From: Podocnemis expansa
Lineage: Eukaryota; Chordata; Testudines; Podocnemididae
Direction of reading: 5' to 3'
Length of the DNA stretch: 64,000 nt
Assembly: GCA_007922195.1 (NCBI GenBank)
Contig: ML682122.1
Location: forward strand, 709,661-773,660
The translations under genes and the position numbers were made by a program. Within the stretch, counting starts at the first letter, position 1, and every line of letters begins with the position of its first letter. Below the pieces are notes generated by a model. It had not been told where the DNA came from and did no database searches. It was given only the letters and a program-made list of their open reading frames with translations. This document shows positions 22,940 to 32,696 of this stretch, one piece after another.

Positions 22940-23765
22940 CAGTGCATAGGATTCTTCTTTCTTACATGCAGGAAAGAAGAACTGGGCTTTAGACAGTGAA
23001 AGGAAATTCAACAAAGGGATAACTAAGGTGCTGAACATGGGGGAGAAACACAAAAGCACAGATGAGGATAACTGACTTGACTGTAGCCCTACTGAGAAAG
23101 ATATGGGCACTGTGGTGAATCACAGTCTTGATACAAGTCAACAATATGATTCTGATGCTGTAAAGTCAAATGCAATTTTAGGTTGCTTTAACAGAAACAG
23201 CATGCAGATCATTGGAGGTGGTAATAACTCTCTACTCAGCGTTAGTCAGGCCTCTGCTAGACTACTGTGTCCAATTCCTATCACTGCTGTATAGAAAGGA
23301 TGTGGAGAAACTGATAAAGATCCAGAAGTGGGTGAGCAAGATGAGCAGAGGGATAGAATGCAAGCCATATGCACTAATGCTGAAGGAAATTTATTTAGAG
23401 AAGTGGATATTAAAGGGATTCATGATGGCAGTCTTCAAATATGTGAAAAACTGTCGTAAAAAAGATGGAGAAAATTGTTCTCTCTTGTCACAGAGCACAG
23501 GACAAGAAGCAATGTATTCAAACTACAGCACAACATGTTAAGACTGAATTTTAGAAGTAAGTTGCTAGCTGTAGGAACAGTAGGACAATGGAACAAATTG
23601 CCTAGGAAGGTTGTTGAAGCTCTTTCACTGTAGAATTTCAAAAGGAGGCTGAATAACCATCAGTCTTGAATGGTTTAGGCACGACAAATTTGGCATCTTA
23701 GCAGAGTGTTAGACTAGATGACCCTTGCAGTTCCATCTAACCTTATTGTTCTGTGGTTCTATGTC
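22940..23765 (+). mobile_element. Old CR1-like LINE 3' fragment
   Basis: Plus-strand translation gives TLYSALVRPLLDYCVQFLSLLYRKDVEKLIKIQKW in pieces, then GNLFHCPTV-like and RPFQD-type remains on a decayed frame. The 3' end is TTAGACTAGATGACCCTTGC followed by TTCTGTGGTTCTATG. It is clearly more diverged than the copy at 5,752. Confidence 0.85.
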
Positions 23766-23952
23766 TTTGCACTGCCTTTGGATAGAAAGCATATCACAGA
23801 CACTAGCATTTTTAGGCAGTCTGACTTTCTGGGAATATCACCTTTTTGGGAGGAAACTGTGCAGTCTGTGAAAACACTGGTCAGAAGGGATAGAAGCAGA
23901 CTTGGGTCTCTATCCCCTCCAAAAAAAAAAAAAAGGATGGCTGAGAGGCTAA

Positions 23953-24483
23953 GGCTATGTCCACACATGCATCGTTATTCCAAAATAATTTATTTTGAAA
24001 TGAATTATTTCAAAATAAAGACCTTATTTTGAAATAAATTAATTCAAATTAAGAAAAATTGTTAATTTGAATTAAGGGAAAAGCTCAAAGCAAAATAGCA
24101 CATCCAAACACAGGACTTGCTATTTCACTTTAGTAGAGGGGCACCATGGGAGGTGTCGCAAAATGGCCCCCTCCCTGGGTCATGCCCCCACCCAATATAG
24201 GCTAAAAGGAAGACACCCTGGGAAGGAGAAGGGCAAAAGTATTATTTCAAAATAATGGCTATTTTGAAATAACACATCCAAATGGCATTATTTTGAAATA
24301 ACCATTCTGAAATAACAGCCGTTTCAATTTAAAGAAGGTTTAAGCTATTTTGAAATGACAGCTCTTATTTTGAAACGATGGAGCCCATCATTTTGAAATA
24401 AGAATACATCGTGTGGATCTAATCTCTTTTATTTTGAAATAACCAGTGTGATTTCAAAATAAAAGAGATGTGTAGACATACCC
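23953..24483. mobile_element. Harbinger deletion derivative (old MITE)
   Basis: The ends are GGCTATGTCCACACATGC and GTGTAGACATACCC, flanked by TAA on both sides. The left half keeps the sequence seen just inside copy 2 at 14,950: a tract with GGACTTGCTATTTC and AGTAGAGGGGCACCATGGG. The right half matches its right end. It is therefore an internally deleted form of the two-gene element. Palindromes are of the deaminated TTTTGAAA type. It shares its family with 27,443-27,905. Confidence 0.88.
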
Positions 24484-24486
24484 TAA

Positions 24487-25152
24487 GGCTATGTCTACAC
24501 GACACTTTTATTTCGAAATAACACACCGCGCCCTGCTGGGGGGCTGCAGCGCCCAGTGGGGTGGCCGCAACCAGGGCGGCACATGCCGCGCCCTGCTGGG
24601 GGGTGCTGCGGCCACCCTGCCCCGGCTGCAGGCCCCCGAGCTGGTGCCGGGGGAGCCGCGGGGCTCGCAGCTGCTGCCGCCGCTGAGCCCAGAGCCTGAG
24701 GGGCCGGTGGGACCCGGCTCCCCGTGGCTGCAGCCCCGGCGGCGGGGAAAAGCCAGGGCCCCAGCACCCTGATGCGGGGTTTGCCACCAGCCCTGGCGGC
24801 AGGGAGAGCCGGGTGCCCCCGGACTCCGCTGTGGGGTTTGGGAGCAGCCCCGGCAGCAGGCAAAGCGAGGACCCCCTGCACCCTGCCGCAGGGCTTCTGA
24901 GCAGCCCCAGTGGCGGGGAAAGCGGGGCATCGGCATCCCTCTGCAGGGCTCCCCGCTGGTCTTGGGGGCAGCACCCCTTGCCCTGCGGCTTGTCTCCCCT
25001 CAGCACCCAGGCCAGGGTGCTGAAGGGTGGCTCTTCCTCCCAGGGTGCTAAGCACCCTGGGAGGAATTTCAAATCATGTTGGTTTTTTCGAAATAAAGGT
25101 TTTATTTCGAAATAAGTAATTTCGGAATGAAACCTTGTGTGTAGACATAGCC
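24487..25152. mobile_element. GC-rich Harbinger MITE, young-looking
   Basis: The left end is GGCTATGTCTACACGAC and the right end is GTGTGTAGACATAGCC. The flanks are TAA at 24,484-24,486, shared with the preceding MITE, and TAA at 25,153-25,155. Palindromes still read TTATTTCGAAATAA with the CpG kept. The interior of about 550 bp is very GC-rich, with three or four imperfect repeats of about 70 bp containing GCAGCCCCGGCGGCGGGGAA-like units. There is no convincing coding region despite long open frames, which are a by-product of GC content. Confidence 0.88.
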
Positions 25153-25155
25153 TAA

Positions 25156-26039
25156 GAGTCTAGGGAAGGAAAAAACAGTGTAGTTTACCCTGAGCCGTCA
25201 AAATTATTACAATAGGCTATGGTTCATCTCCAGTTCTGATTTATTATGTTCATTCTTCTCCTGTTCATTTCCTGGACAGTGGTCAATCAATAAATGAATA
25301 GATAACTAAACAAATGAATAGTATCAGAAGTGTTATTCCCAAAAAATATGATAAAACTGGTAATAAAAATAAGTGGATGCAAGTTCTGAACAATATGTTT
25401 TCCTTGTGGTTTAATGAAAGCATTTGAATTGTTAAGAGAAATTGAGCCAGAAAACAGAACAATAACTGTTTGAAAATCACCATCTGCAAATATTCACTGG
25501 AATGTCTCCTATTTCTTCTGGGAGCACCAAATTCTCTAGCACATTTGGATTAGAAACTGTACATTGCATGAATTACTACTATACTTGGGGTAATTCCATC
25601 AATACAAGAGATGCACAGTATTTATGTGTGAAGAGATCTTCACTTTTTTTAGAAGCTACTAAGAAGAAATTTATCAAAGCCCTTGTGAAGGTTTAATGAG
25701 TGATAGCAAGACAATTTGGAGTGTTGCTGACAGGCAGAAATACAAGATGTTTTCATAAATGCAAAGTAGCATTACTAATATGTCTGCCCTTACCCAGTGA
25801 TCTTATTCCTTCAGTGATTAGATACATAGACAGACAGATAGATAGATATCTCAATCTCAGCTCCATGAATAATTTAAAATTCAGTAATTATTTTTCTTTT
25901 CTGTATTAAATAGTTATATCTGTGTACAGAAAGCACTCACGGCTACACAGATAAAGCACATTACCCATAAATATCTTAACTCTAGCACAATGCATTGTGT
26001 TAGGTATGGGAAATCTGACATAGAGGTGGGTGAACATAA
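25156..26039. other. Intergenic DNA with a short (GATA)n tract
   Basis: A CAGACAGATAGATAGATA tract lies at about 25,829-25,848. Otherwise I see nothing that I can support. Confidence 0.4.
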
Positions 26040-26150
26040 GGGCTTAAGAATAGATATATTGGGTCAGACCAGTGGTCAGTCTTGCCCAGTATCCTGTCTT
26101 CTAACAGTGGCTAAAGTCAGGACCCTTCAGAGGGTCTGATTAGAATATAT
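26040..26150 (+). repeat. Old interspersed repeat of the GGGTCAGACCA type
   Basis: The stretch TTGGGTCAGACCAGTGGTCA followed by CAGTATCCTGTCTTCTAACA and CTTCAGAGGG matches, from memory, a repeat common in turtles and crocodilians and probably derived from a CR1/L3 LINE. The family name is not certain. Confidence 0.55.
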
Positions 26151-26189
26151 AATCATCACCTTAAGCAAGTTTCATGTTCAGTAAAACAA

Positions 26190-26290
26190 ACAAGGAGTCT
26201 TAGGGCACTTAAAGACTAACAAATGTATTTATTGCACGAGCCTTTGTGGGAGAAAATCACACTTCATCAGATGCTTTGAAGATGGGGGAG
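26190..26290 (-). repeat. Penelope-like terminal fragment with a decayed hammerhead-like core
   Basis: The plus strand shows AAGGAGTCTTAGGGCACTTA followed by AAGACTAACAAATGTATTTA and ending CACTTCATCAGATGC. This is a sauropsid repeat that I take to be a Penelope-like terminal region. On the minus strand it contains CTGATGA, then a hairpin with stem GTGTG/CCCAC, then AAAG where a hammerhead ribozyme would have GAAA. Known Penelope-like elements carry hammerhead motifs in their terminal repeats. Here the core looks mutated. Confidence 0.55.
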
Positions 26291-26500
26291 CTTATAGGAT
26301 AGGAGGAAATATACGCAGGGAATTCATGGGAGCAGGTGACACTGTACCAGTAAATCAAAGCAGTTAAAGATTCAAATACTGGGGAACAGCATATAGAGGA
26401 GGTTGAGGTCAAATCACCTGTTGTAATGAGAAAACATACAAAGTCCTTATTCAGCACTGAAGCAATGTATTTTAGGTGATTTATCTTCTTCCTCCAACAG

Positions 26501-26945
26501 GAATGGAGAATCGGACAGAGGTGAGCAAATTCATTTTCTTGGGCCTCAACAATGTAGAAGGGCTGAAGTGCTATCTCTTTGTTATTTTTCTGCTGTTATA
26601 TCTGGTCAGTATGTTGGGGAATGGTGCCATCGTGACTGTGGTAATGGCTGAGTCCCGGCTTCACAATCCCATGTACTTCTTTCTGGGTAATCTCTCCTGC
26701 TTAGACATATTCTACTCCACGGTTACAGTGCCTAAAATGCTGACTGGCTTCTTCTCAGGGCACCAGACTATCTCTTTCACTGGCTGCCTGGTCCAGTTAC
26801 ATTTCTTCCACTTCCTGGGTAGCAGTGAGGGTGTGCTTCTAGCCATCATGGCCTACGACCGCTCTGTGGCCATCTGCAACCCTCTGCGCTACAGGCTGGT
26901 TATGAACACACAGGCTTGCCTGCGACTGGCAGTGGGCAGCTGGTC
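26501..26945 (+). CDS. Olfactory receptor, OR12-like, cut by an assembly gap
   Basis: This is a class II odorant receptor, a seven-helix G-protein-coupled receptor of olfactory neuron membranes. The start is the ATG at 26,503 (MENRTEVSKFIFLG). It sits two bases after an acceptor-like CTTCCTCCAACAG, as expected for the single coding exon of OR genes. Visible marks are GN in TM1, PMYFFLGNLSCLDI in TM2, the extracellular Cys in TGCLVQLHFF, and MAYDRSVAICNPLRY after TM3. The best guess is the OR12D-like group. About 147 codons are open up to the 400-bp run of N. The sequence after the gap is not OR-like, so the C-terminal half cannot be judged. Confidence 0.88.
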
Positions 26946-27345
26946 NNNNNNNNNNNNNNNNNNNNNNNNNNNNNNNNNNNNNNNNNNNNNNNNNNNNNNN
27001 NNNNNNNNNNNNNNNNNNNNNNNNNNNNNNNNNNNNNNNNNNNNNNNNNNNNNNNNNNNNNNNNNNNNNNNNNNNNNNNNNNNNNNNNNNNNNNNNNNNN
27101 NNNNNNNNNNNNNNNNNNNNNNNNNNNNNNNNNNNNNNNNNNNNNNNNNNNNNNNNNNNNNNNNNNNNNNNNNNNNNNNNNNNNNNNNNNNNNNNNNNNN
27201 NNNNNNNNNNNNNNNNNNNNNNNNNNNNNNNNNNNNNNNNNNNNNNNNNNNNNNNNNNNNNNNNNNNNNNNNNNNNNNNNNNNNNNNNNNNNNNNNNNNN
27301 NNNNNNNNNNNNNNNNNNNNNNNNNNNNNNNNNNNNNNNNNNNNN
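26946..27345. other. Assembly gap (400 N)
   Basis: There are exactly 400 unknown bases. Any open frame drawn across it is an artefact. Confidence 0.99.
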
Positions 27346-27430
27346 AAGCACGCTCAATGTGACCACACAGTTTCCAGAAACTTCTGGATCCTAGAAGTTC
27401 AGTCTGCCTAGCAACATCAACCCAGCCTCA
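27346..27430 (+). repeat. Repeat fragment shared with 34,026-34,108
   Basis: The sequence around GAAACTTCTGGATCCTAGAA and GTCTGCCTAGCAACATCAAC is clearly related to the sequence just before the Tx1-like LINE at 34,110. It does not encode an OR tail. The family is not identified. Confidence 0.65.
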
Positions 27431-27442
27431 ATAGGTCTCTTA

Positions 27443-27905
27443 GGTTATGTCCACACGTACATCATTATTTCAAAATAAGTTATTTTTAAATGACTTATTT
27501 CAAAATAAAGTCCTTATTTTGAAATAAGTTAATTCGAATTAAGAAAATGTTAATTTGAATTAAGGGAAAAGCTCAAAGCAAAATAGGACATCCAAACACA
27601 GGACTTACTATTTCGCTTTAGGAGAGGGGCGCCATGGGAGGTGTGGCAACATGGCCCCCTCCCTGAGGCATGCCCCCACCCCATATAGGCTAAAAGGAAG
27701 GCACCCTGGGAAGAAGGGCAAAAGTGCTATTTTGAACTAATGGCTATTTTGAAATAACATGTCCAAATGGTGTTATTTTGAAATAACCATTTTGAAATAA
27801 CAGCTGTTTCGATTTAAAGAAGGTTTAAGCTATTTCAAAATGACAGCTCTTATTTCCAAATGACAGAGTGTTATTTTGAAATAAAAGAGATGTGTGGACA
27901 CACCC
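27443..27905. mobile_element. Harbinger deletion derivative, same subfamily as 23,953
   Basis: The ends are GGTTATGTCCACACGTAC and GATGTGTGGACACACCC, flanked by TTA and GTA. The interior is close to the MITE at 23,953, including AATTCGAATTAAGAAAATG-like and GGAGAGGGGCGCCATGGGAG parts. It is about 70 bp shorter because of a deletion near its right end (about 27,868). It has no coding capacity. Confidence 0.85.
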
Positions 27906-27934
27906 GTAATGAGAAAGCTTTATTTAGACATATG

Positions 27935-28518
27935 GGGCATGTTCAGACTAGAAAGGGTTTCAGGATAAAGAACCTTATCCTGAAAAACCTTTTCCATGTC
28001 CAGGGACCCAGTTTCACTTTTCAAAAAAAAAAAGCGCTCTGGTATATCAAAATACTGGAGCCCTTTTTGAAAAAGCAAAAGCCAGCTTATTTTAAAAAAG
28101 CTCTCCTCCCTCCCCATAGCCTTTTTCAAAAAGCGCCCCAGTATTTTGATATACCAGAGGACTTTTTTGAAAGTGCTAAACCTGGTTAGGTGTTGAAAAA
28201 AAAACGCTATTTTGAAATAGCTTTTTTGAAACAAAGACATCACTGGATGTGGCAATGTCCCCCCCCCCCCCCCCCAGAAAAAGCCTTCCTATCTTTTTCA
28301 TTGGCTTCCTTTTATTCAAAAAAGAGAGTCCATTGTTGACTCTTTTTGAAATACTAAAACATACTGCCTTATTTCGAGACAAAGTCCTCCAGGAGTCTTC
28401 TCTTGAAATAACATTTTTTGAAAAAAACGTTTTCTTCAAAATAATTATTTCTAATTTATTTTGATTTTTTTTTTTGAAAAAAACTTTTTCAAAAAAGCTC
28501 TGCAGTGTAAACATAGCC
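27935..28518. mobile_element. Palindromic MITE with TTTTTCAAAAAAG repeats
   Basis: The left end GGGCATGTTCAGACTAG and right end GTGTAAACATAGCC are degraded inverses of the Harbinger type. The middle forms a long imperfect inverted repeat: TATATCAAAATACTGGAG near 28,043 pairs with the sequence near 28,139 (CAGTATTTTGATATACC). TTTTTGAAAAAG words are repeated throughout, a fourth palindromic word in this window. No clear target duplication is seen. Confidence 0.7.
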
Positions 28519-28955
28519 AACAAGTACAAATGCGTGTGTCAGACACTCAAACCACTTTAACTCTGCCTTGTCACAGACACAACAAAATTACCTTACAGTT
28601 AACACACACTGAATCGGGTATAAATGCAGCATTTTCCATATATATTTTAAAATTTCCAATCCTCATTTTCTCAGATTATTTGTTATAATTTATATTTCTA
28701 CCAGATGAAACTTCTACTCTGACTTGCATTTACATCTGGCATATAAACATCCATTGTAACTGAGATCTTTAAATTTGTGTGGACCTATTTTAAATTAAAC
28801 TATTTAAAGTCACATACTTTGTTTCATTTTCACCCAGGTCTCCTCTTTTTGTCACAACAAGGTAGAGTGAAGTTTTCTTGAGTTCACCAACTATACATTT
28901 AACAAAAACCATATGTGATTATTGTGGGCTCTTTCTATGTACACATAACAATTTG
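28519..28955. other. Intergenic DNA, nothing recognised
   Basis: AT-rich sequence between the MITE and the OR fragment, with no recognisable feature. Confidence 0.4.
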
Positions 28956-28959
28956 CAAT

Positions 28960-29300
28960 TGATGTTATGGCATTCCTATATCTCCATGTACCTCTTCCTG
29001 GCTAACCTACCCTGCCTGGATGTCTTCTGCTCCATGGCCACCATGTTAAATAATAGAATCATAGAAGATCAGGGCTGGCAGGGATCTCAGAAGATCATTT
29101 AGTCCACCCCCCCATTCAAAGCAGGACCAACCCCAGTTAAACAATCCCATCTACAGATTTATCATTCATAAAAAGAAAAGAAAAGATACTGGCCAGCTTC
29201 CTTTTAGCCACCAGAACATCTCTTTCACCAGCTGTCTGAGCCAACTCCATTCCTTGTGTAACTTTGAAGTGGGCTAGAGTTTACTTCTAGTTCCTTTCTC
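28960..29300 (+). pseudogene. Olfactory receptor fragment (OR12-like), split by CR1
   Basis: Before the CR1 insert the frame reads MYLFLANLPCLDVFCSMATM, aligning with FFLGNLSCLDIFYSTVTVPK of the OR at 26,503 (TM2). After the insert, about 29,190-29,300, another stretch aligns with the loop and TM3 start: FSHQNISFTSCLSQLHS against the intact SGHQTISFTGCLVQLHF. There are stops and frameshifts, and nothing beyond TM3 is visible. It is a dead relative of the neighbouring OR12-like gene. Confidence 0.8.
29053..29150 (-). mobile_element. Short CR1 3' end inserted in an OR pseudogene
   Basis: TAGAATCATAGAAGATCAGG followed by TCATTTAGTCCACCC is the reverse complement of a CR1 tail. It interrupts the OR reading between TM2 and the following loop. 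Confidence 0.85.
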
Positions 29301-29787
29301 CAGTGCCCAGCAGGAATAAACCCAAACTCCTACAGTGAAGCACCTGGAGACCAAGATTCAGTCCTAAAGGGACTCACAGCAAAGACTGTTCAGAATTAAT
29401 AAAACAAAAGCAATGAACCATATTAAACATTAACATTATAACCTTATGATGAAAGAAAACAAAATAGTTAATATACAGAGCTATAATACGTAATGGCTAT
29501 TTAGCAATATCCACATGAGTCTGTTATGGTCTCAAATCACCAAGTCCAAAGGCTTGTGTTAGAAGAAGCAGCTTCCTCTTCTCTGGCAGCAAAAATCCTT
29601 AGTATGAGTCCTTGAAGACTCTCCTTTCTCTGTTGGGAGTACTGCTGTCCACTCAGCTTACTCAGTCAACACTCATTTACATAAACACATATATAAAAAC
29701 CCTGTTAAAAAAAGAAAACTACATCTCTGATAATAATAAAATATAATTGCCTCTTTCCCTTTATTACTGTCAAGAACTATAGTTAAG
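29301..29787. other. Unassigned AT-rich sequence
   Basis: No gene is seen. There are several AATAAA-like words and a composition similar to 14,100-14,900, possibly old LTR material. Confidence 0.3.
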
Positions 29788-29792
29788 CCCAT

Positions 29793-29979
29793 TGTAGAAT
29801 TTTAGGGTAAAATAAAATACAATAAGGAGAGGCAGCAAATTCAGAGCTGTGTAAGGAGTCTTTATTGAAAGAGAACTGAGAGAGAGAGGACCCACAGACA
29901 GGTTTTCCTAGCACCTAAACAACCGTCCCATTTATCACTATGACAAGCCCAATGACCCTAGGTAGTCCAAAACACCACA
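29793..29979 (-). repeat. 3' LTR of the gypsy element
   Basis: It pairs base for base with 33,567-33,753 apart from about 11 substitutions. On the minus strand it starts TGTGGTGTTTTGG and ends TTCTACA. AATAAA appears on this strand in the middle (complement of TTTATT at about 29,861). Confidence 0.92.
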
Positions 29980-30130
29980 TATTCCTCCCCCTCTAATGAA
30001 CCCCCCCCATAAAAGCCCTCCTACACCCCAGAAAGAACAAGAACTAAACTAGGAGATGAGGGTAGACTGCCCCATCTCCGGCGAACCCCCAGGGAATTAT
30101 TCTGCCCCATGAAGAAGGGGTCACCACTAG

Positions 30131-31310
30131 CTAAAGATCCAGCTGATTAGGAGGCCTTCTGTCTCGAGGTGGATTACGGCGAACTTCTGGTGTGCCCACA
30201 CCACAAGGTGGTATTGGCAGTGGTGTGACCACAGGTACTGGGGAAGTAGCTGGAACCGGAGAGGATGTTGTGTCCAGTTGGTCCAGGGAGGCTGAAGGCA
30301 TTGAAGGGGTGGCTGGAGCAGCAGAGACAGAAACAATAGTTTCATGCTCTGATGTTGTATCATCAGTAAGGGTGAAGTCAGATATGTCTGCTGGAGATGC
30401 ATCTTCTGGATTGATATGATGGAGAAGCAACTGATCTACATGTCGTCGCCAAACTAGGCCACTCGCTGTCTGGACAGAGTAGGAAACAGGTCCTGTCTGG
30501 GCAATGACCATTGCTGGGACCCATTTAGCTCCTGAAGCATAGTTTCGAGCGAGAACTGGCTGTCCAATACTGAAGGTGTGGTCCTTTGTTCTTGGTGAAT
30601 GTCTGCTGACCTGGTTCTGCTGTTGGCGTTGAACCACCTGCCATGTGTCTCGTGGTTTCAACAAATCAAAACAGGGGGCGCAACTGCCATCCCATCATTA
30701 GAAAAGCTGGAGATGCCTTAGTTGTAGCCTGTGGAGTGTTTCTGTAGGACAACAAGAAGTTGTCCAGACGCTTTTGAAGAGGAGAATGTCCCTTTGCAGA
30801 TTTTAGAGCTTGCTTCATAGTCTGTACGAACCTTTCAGCAAGTCCATTGGTGGAAGGATGATATGGTGCTGACCTGATGTGATGTATTCCATTGGCCTTC
30901 ATAAAAGTCGCAAAATCCTAAGAAATGAATTCTGGTCCATTGTCACTCACCAGCTGTTCTGGAAGACCATAATGACTAAAAAAGCCACGCAGGGTCTGAA
31001 TAGTGGTTTCCATAGTAGTGGACTGCATTACAGAGACTTCTGGCTGTTTTGAATGGGCATCCACAGCAATTAAAAACATACACCCTTCAAATGGATCAGC
31101 AAAATCAACATGGATACATTGCCATGGCCTTTAAGGTCAATCCCATGGGTGAAGAGGTGCCAACTGAGGTGCATTCTAAACACTCTGGCATGAGGTACAA
31201 GCTCTAGACGTTTCTTCAATGGCCCTGTCTAAGCCCAGCCACCAGAAATAGCTCCGTGCAATTTCTTTCATGCGCACTATGTCGCAGTGACTTGAATGGA
31301 GCTGTTCCAA
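30131..31310 (-). pseudogene. Gypsy integrase, broken by stops
   Basis: On the minus strand the N-terminal zinc-binding His and Cys pairs can be seen (HSSHCD and ACTSCQSV, about 31,180-31,310). The catalytic core follows: first Asp in VDFADPF, second in SDNGPEF, and the Glu in NGLAERFVQTMKQ near 30,840. The C-terminal part (30,131-30,664) has PVLARNYASGAKWVPAMV, a beta-barrel-like domain, and a proline/threonine-rich tail. At least two in-frame stops lie in the core and a break lies near 30,665. This enzyme would have inserted the DNA copy into the genome. Confidence 0.85.
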
Positions 31311-32003
31311 CAAACGTGGTCATAATGAAGGTGGGATAATGACACGCATACCCCACAACAAACACCCAGATTGGGTCGATAACTCTGTCCTCCTAGACAC
31401 ATGGGGCGGAGGTCAGGAGACACCAGAGAGTTAGGTAAGAACATTCCATGCATCACGAAATCCATAACTTGTGAGAGTACTGGGTCAACCTGTGTTGCTT
31501 TCTTCACTTGAGTAGCCGTGACAGGTGTGTTTTCCAGATAGCACTGTACTCCTGATAAACCACTCAAAATCTGATCCATTGCCCTTTGGAACAAAGCGGG
31601 GACTGAAGTAATGCCGAAAGGTAAACGACAGTATCTGTACAACCCCTTATGTGTTACGATTGTCAACAATTCTTGAGATTCTTCTTCAACGTGCATCTGT
31701 AAGTATGCTTAACTCAAATCAATCTTGCTAAATTTTTGTCCTCCAGCCAAACGTGCAAAGATGTCCTCAATGCGGGAAAGAGGATATTGTTCTGCACATA
31801 ACACTGGGTTGACAGTGACCTTGAAATCTCCACAAATCTGAATGGAGTCATCCCTCTTCACTATTGGGACAATGGGTGTTGCCTACTGTCTGTGAGTAAC
31901 TGGCACTAAGACTCCCTCCTTGACTAACCGCTCCAAGTTTTCTTCCACCTTGGGTCTGATGGCAAATGGCACCGTCCTGGCCTTCAAACATTTTGGTTGG
32001 CAA
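31277..32003 (-). pseudogene. Gypsy reverse transcriptase remnant, catalytic half deleted
   Basis: Finger and palm parts are recognisable on the minus strand: a FSKIDLS-like block near 31,720, then YRYCRLPFGITSVPALFQRAMDQIL. The frame then passes from VQCYLE straight into NTPVTATQVKKATQ, a sequence expected between RNase H and integrase. The YLDD active site, the thumb and RNase H are therefore gone in one deletion at about 31,530. The upstream half also has stops and shifts. It cannot reverse-transcribe. Confidence 0.85.
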
Positions 32004-32690
32004 TCAGGCTTGATATTTCACAGTGATTCCCTTCATGCTGCCTAAGTCTTCACCAAAAACAGCAGCATGTTTTGTTAGTACCGCTGCTAGATTAATTTCT
32101 TCTTTAGTCAATTGATGCACTTGTGACCAATCAAGTTGGATTTTCCTGATCCAAGATCTTCCCATTAGGGCTGGGTAATTCCCCTTCACCACAAACAGTG
32201 GTAGCTTTGTGGTCTGTCCATTGAGTTCTACTTTCACATCTATAGTACCCAACAGGGGAACAGTCTTTTCAATATATGTCTTCAAAACAACTACTGTCGG
32301 CTTAAGTGGCAAATGTCTAAAGTCCTTCTCATACACAATGTTAGAAACTAATGAAACTGCTGCACCAGTATCCAGTTCCATGTGTATAGGTTTGCCTTCC
32401 AACAGAGGTGTTACCCAGAATTTACGTGGGCCAGCTGTTATAGACAAAACATGGAGGGAATCTTCATCTTCCAATTGGGTGTCACTGTGATCACCTGTAT
32501 TCTGCTCTACTGCATGCAGAATTTCCCTCTTAGTCCACCCAACCAATGGCCCATTTTTCTCAGGTCTGCCTCTTCTGTTTGGCTCACCCTTCCTTTGTTT
32601 GCAGGCATGTTCAATGTGCCCTCTCTTGCCACATTGTCGACACAGTAGTTCTTTAAACCGGCACTCTGATGCAAGGTGGTCCTGCTTCCC
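32004..32690 (-). pseudogene. Gypsy zinc knuckle and aspartic protease region
   Basis: A CCHC knuckle (CRQCGKRGHIEHAC) lies near 32,610-32,650. The protease follows, with the catalytic triad in ELDTGAAVS near 32,360 and a second conserved part, PALMGRSWI. The open frame from 32,546 to 32,004 runs to the start of RT. It is in the same frame as gag and is separated from it only by a TAG at 32,697, inside the first knuckle. The protease would have cut the gag-pol polyprotein. Confidence 0.85.
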
Positions 32691-32696
32691 ACACCG

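Noticed and set aside
26476..27411. A long open frame running through the N gap
   Set aside because: It is open only because unknown bases carry no stops. The part after the gap has no OR features.
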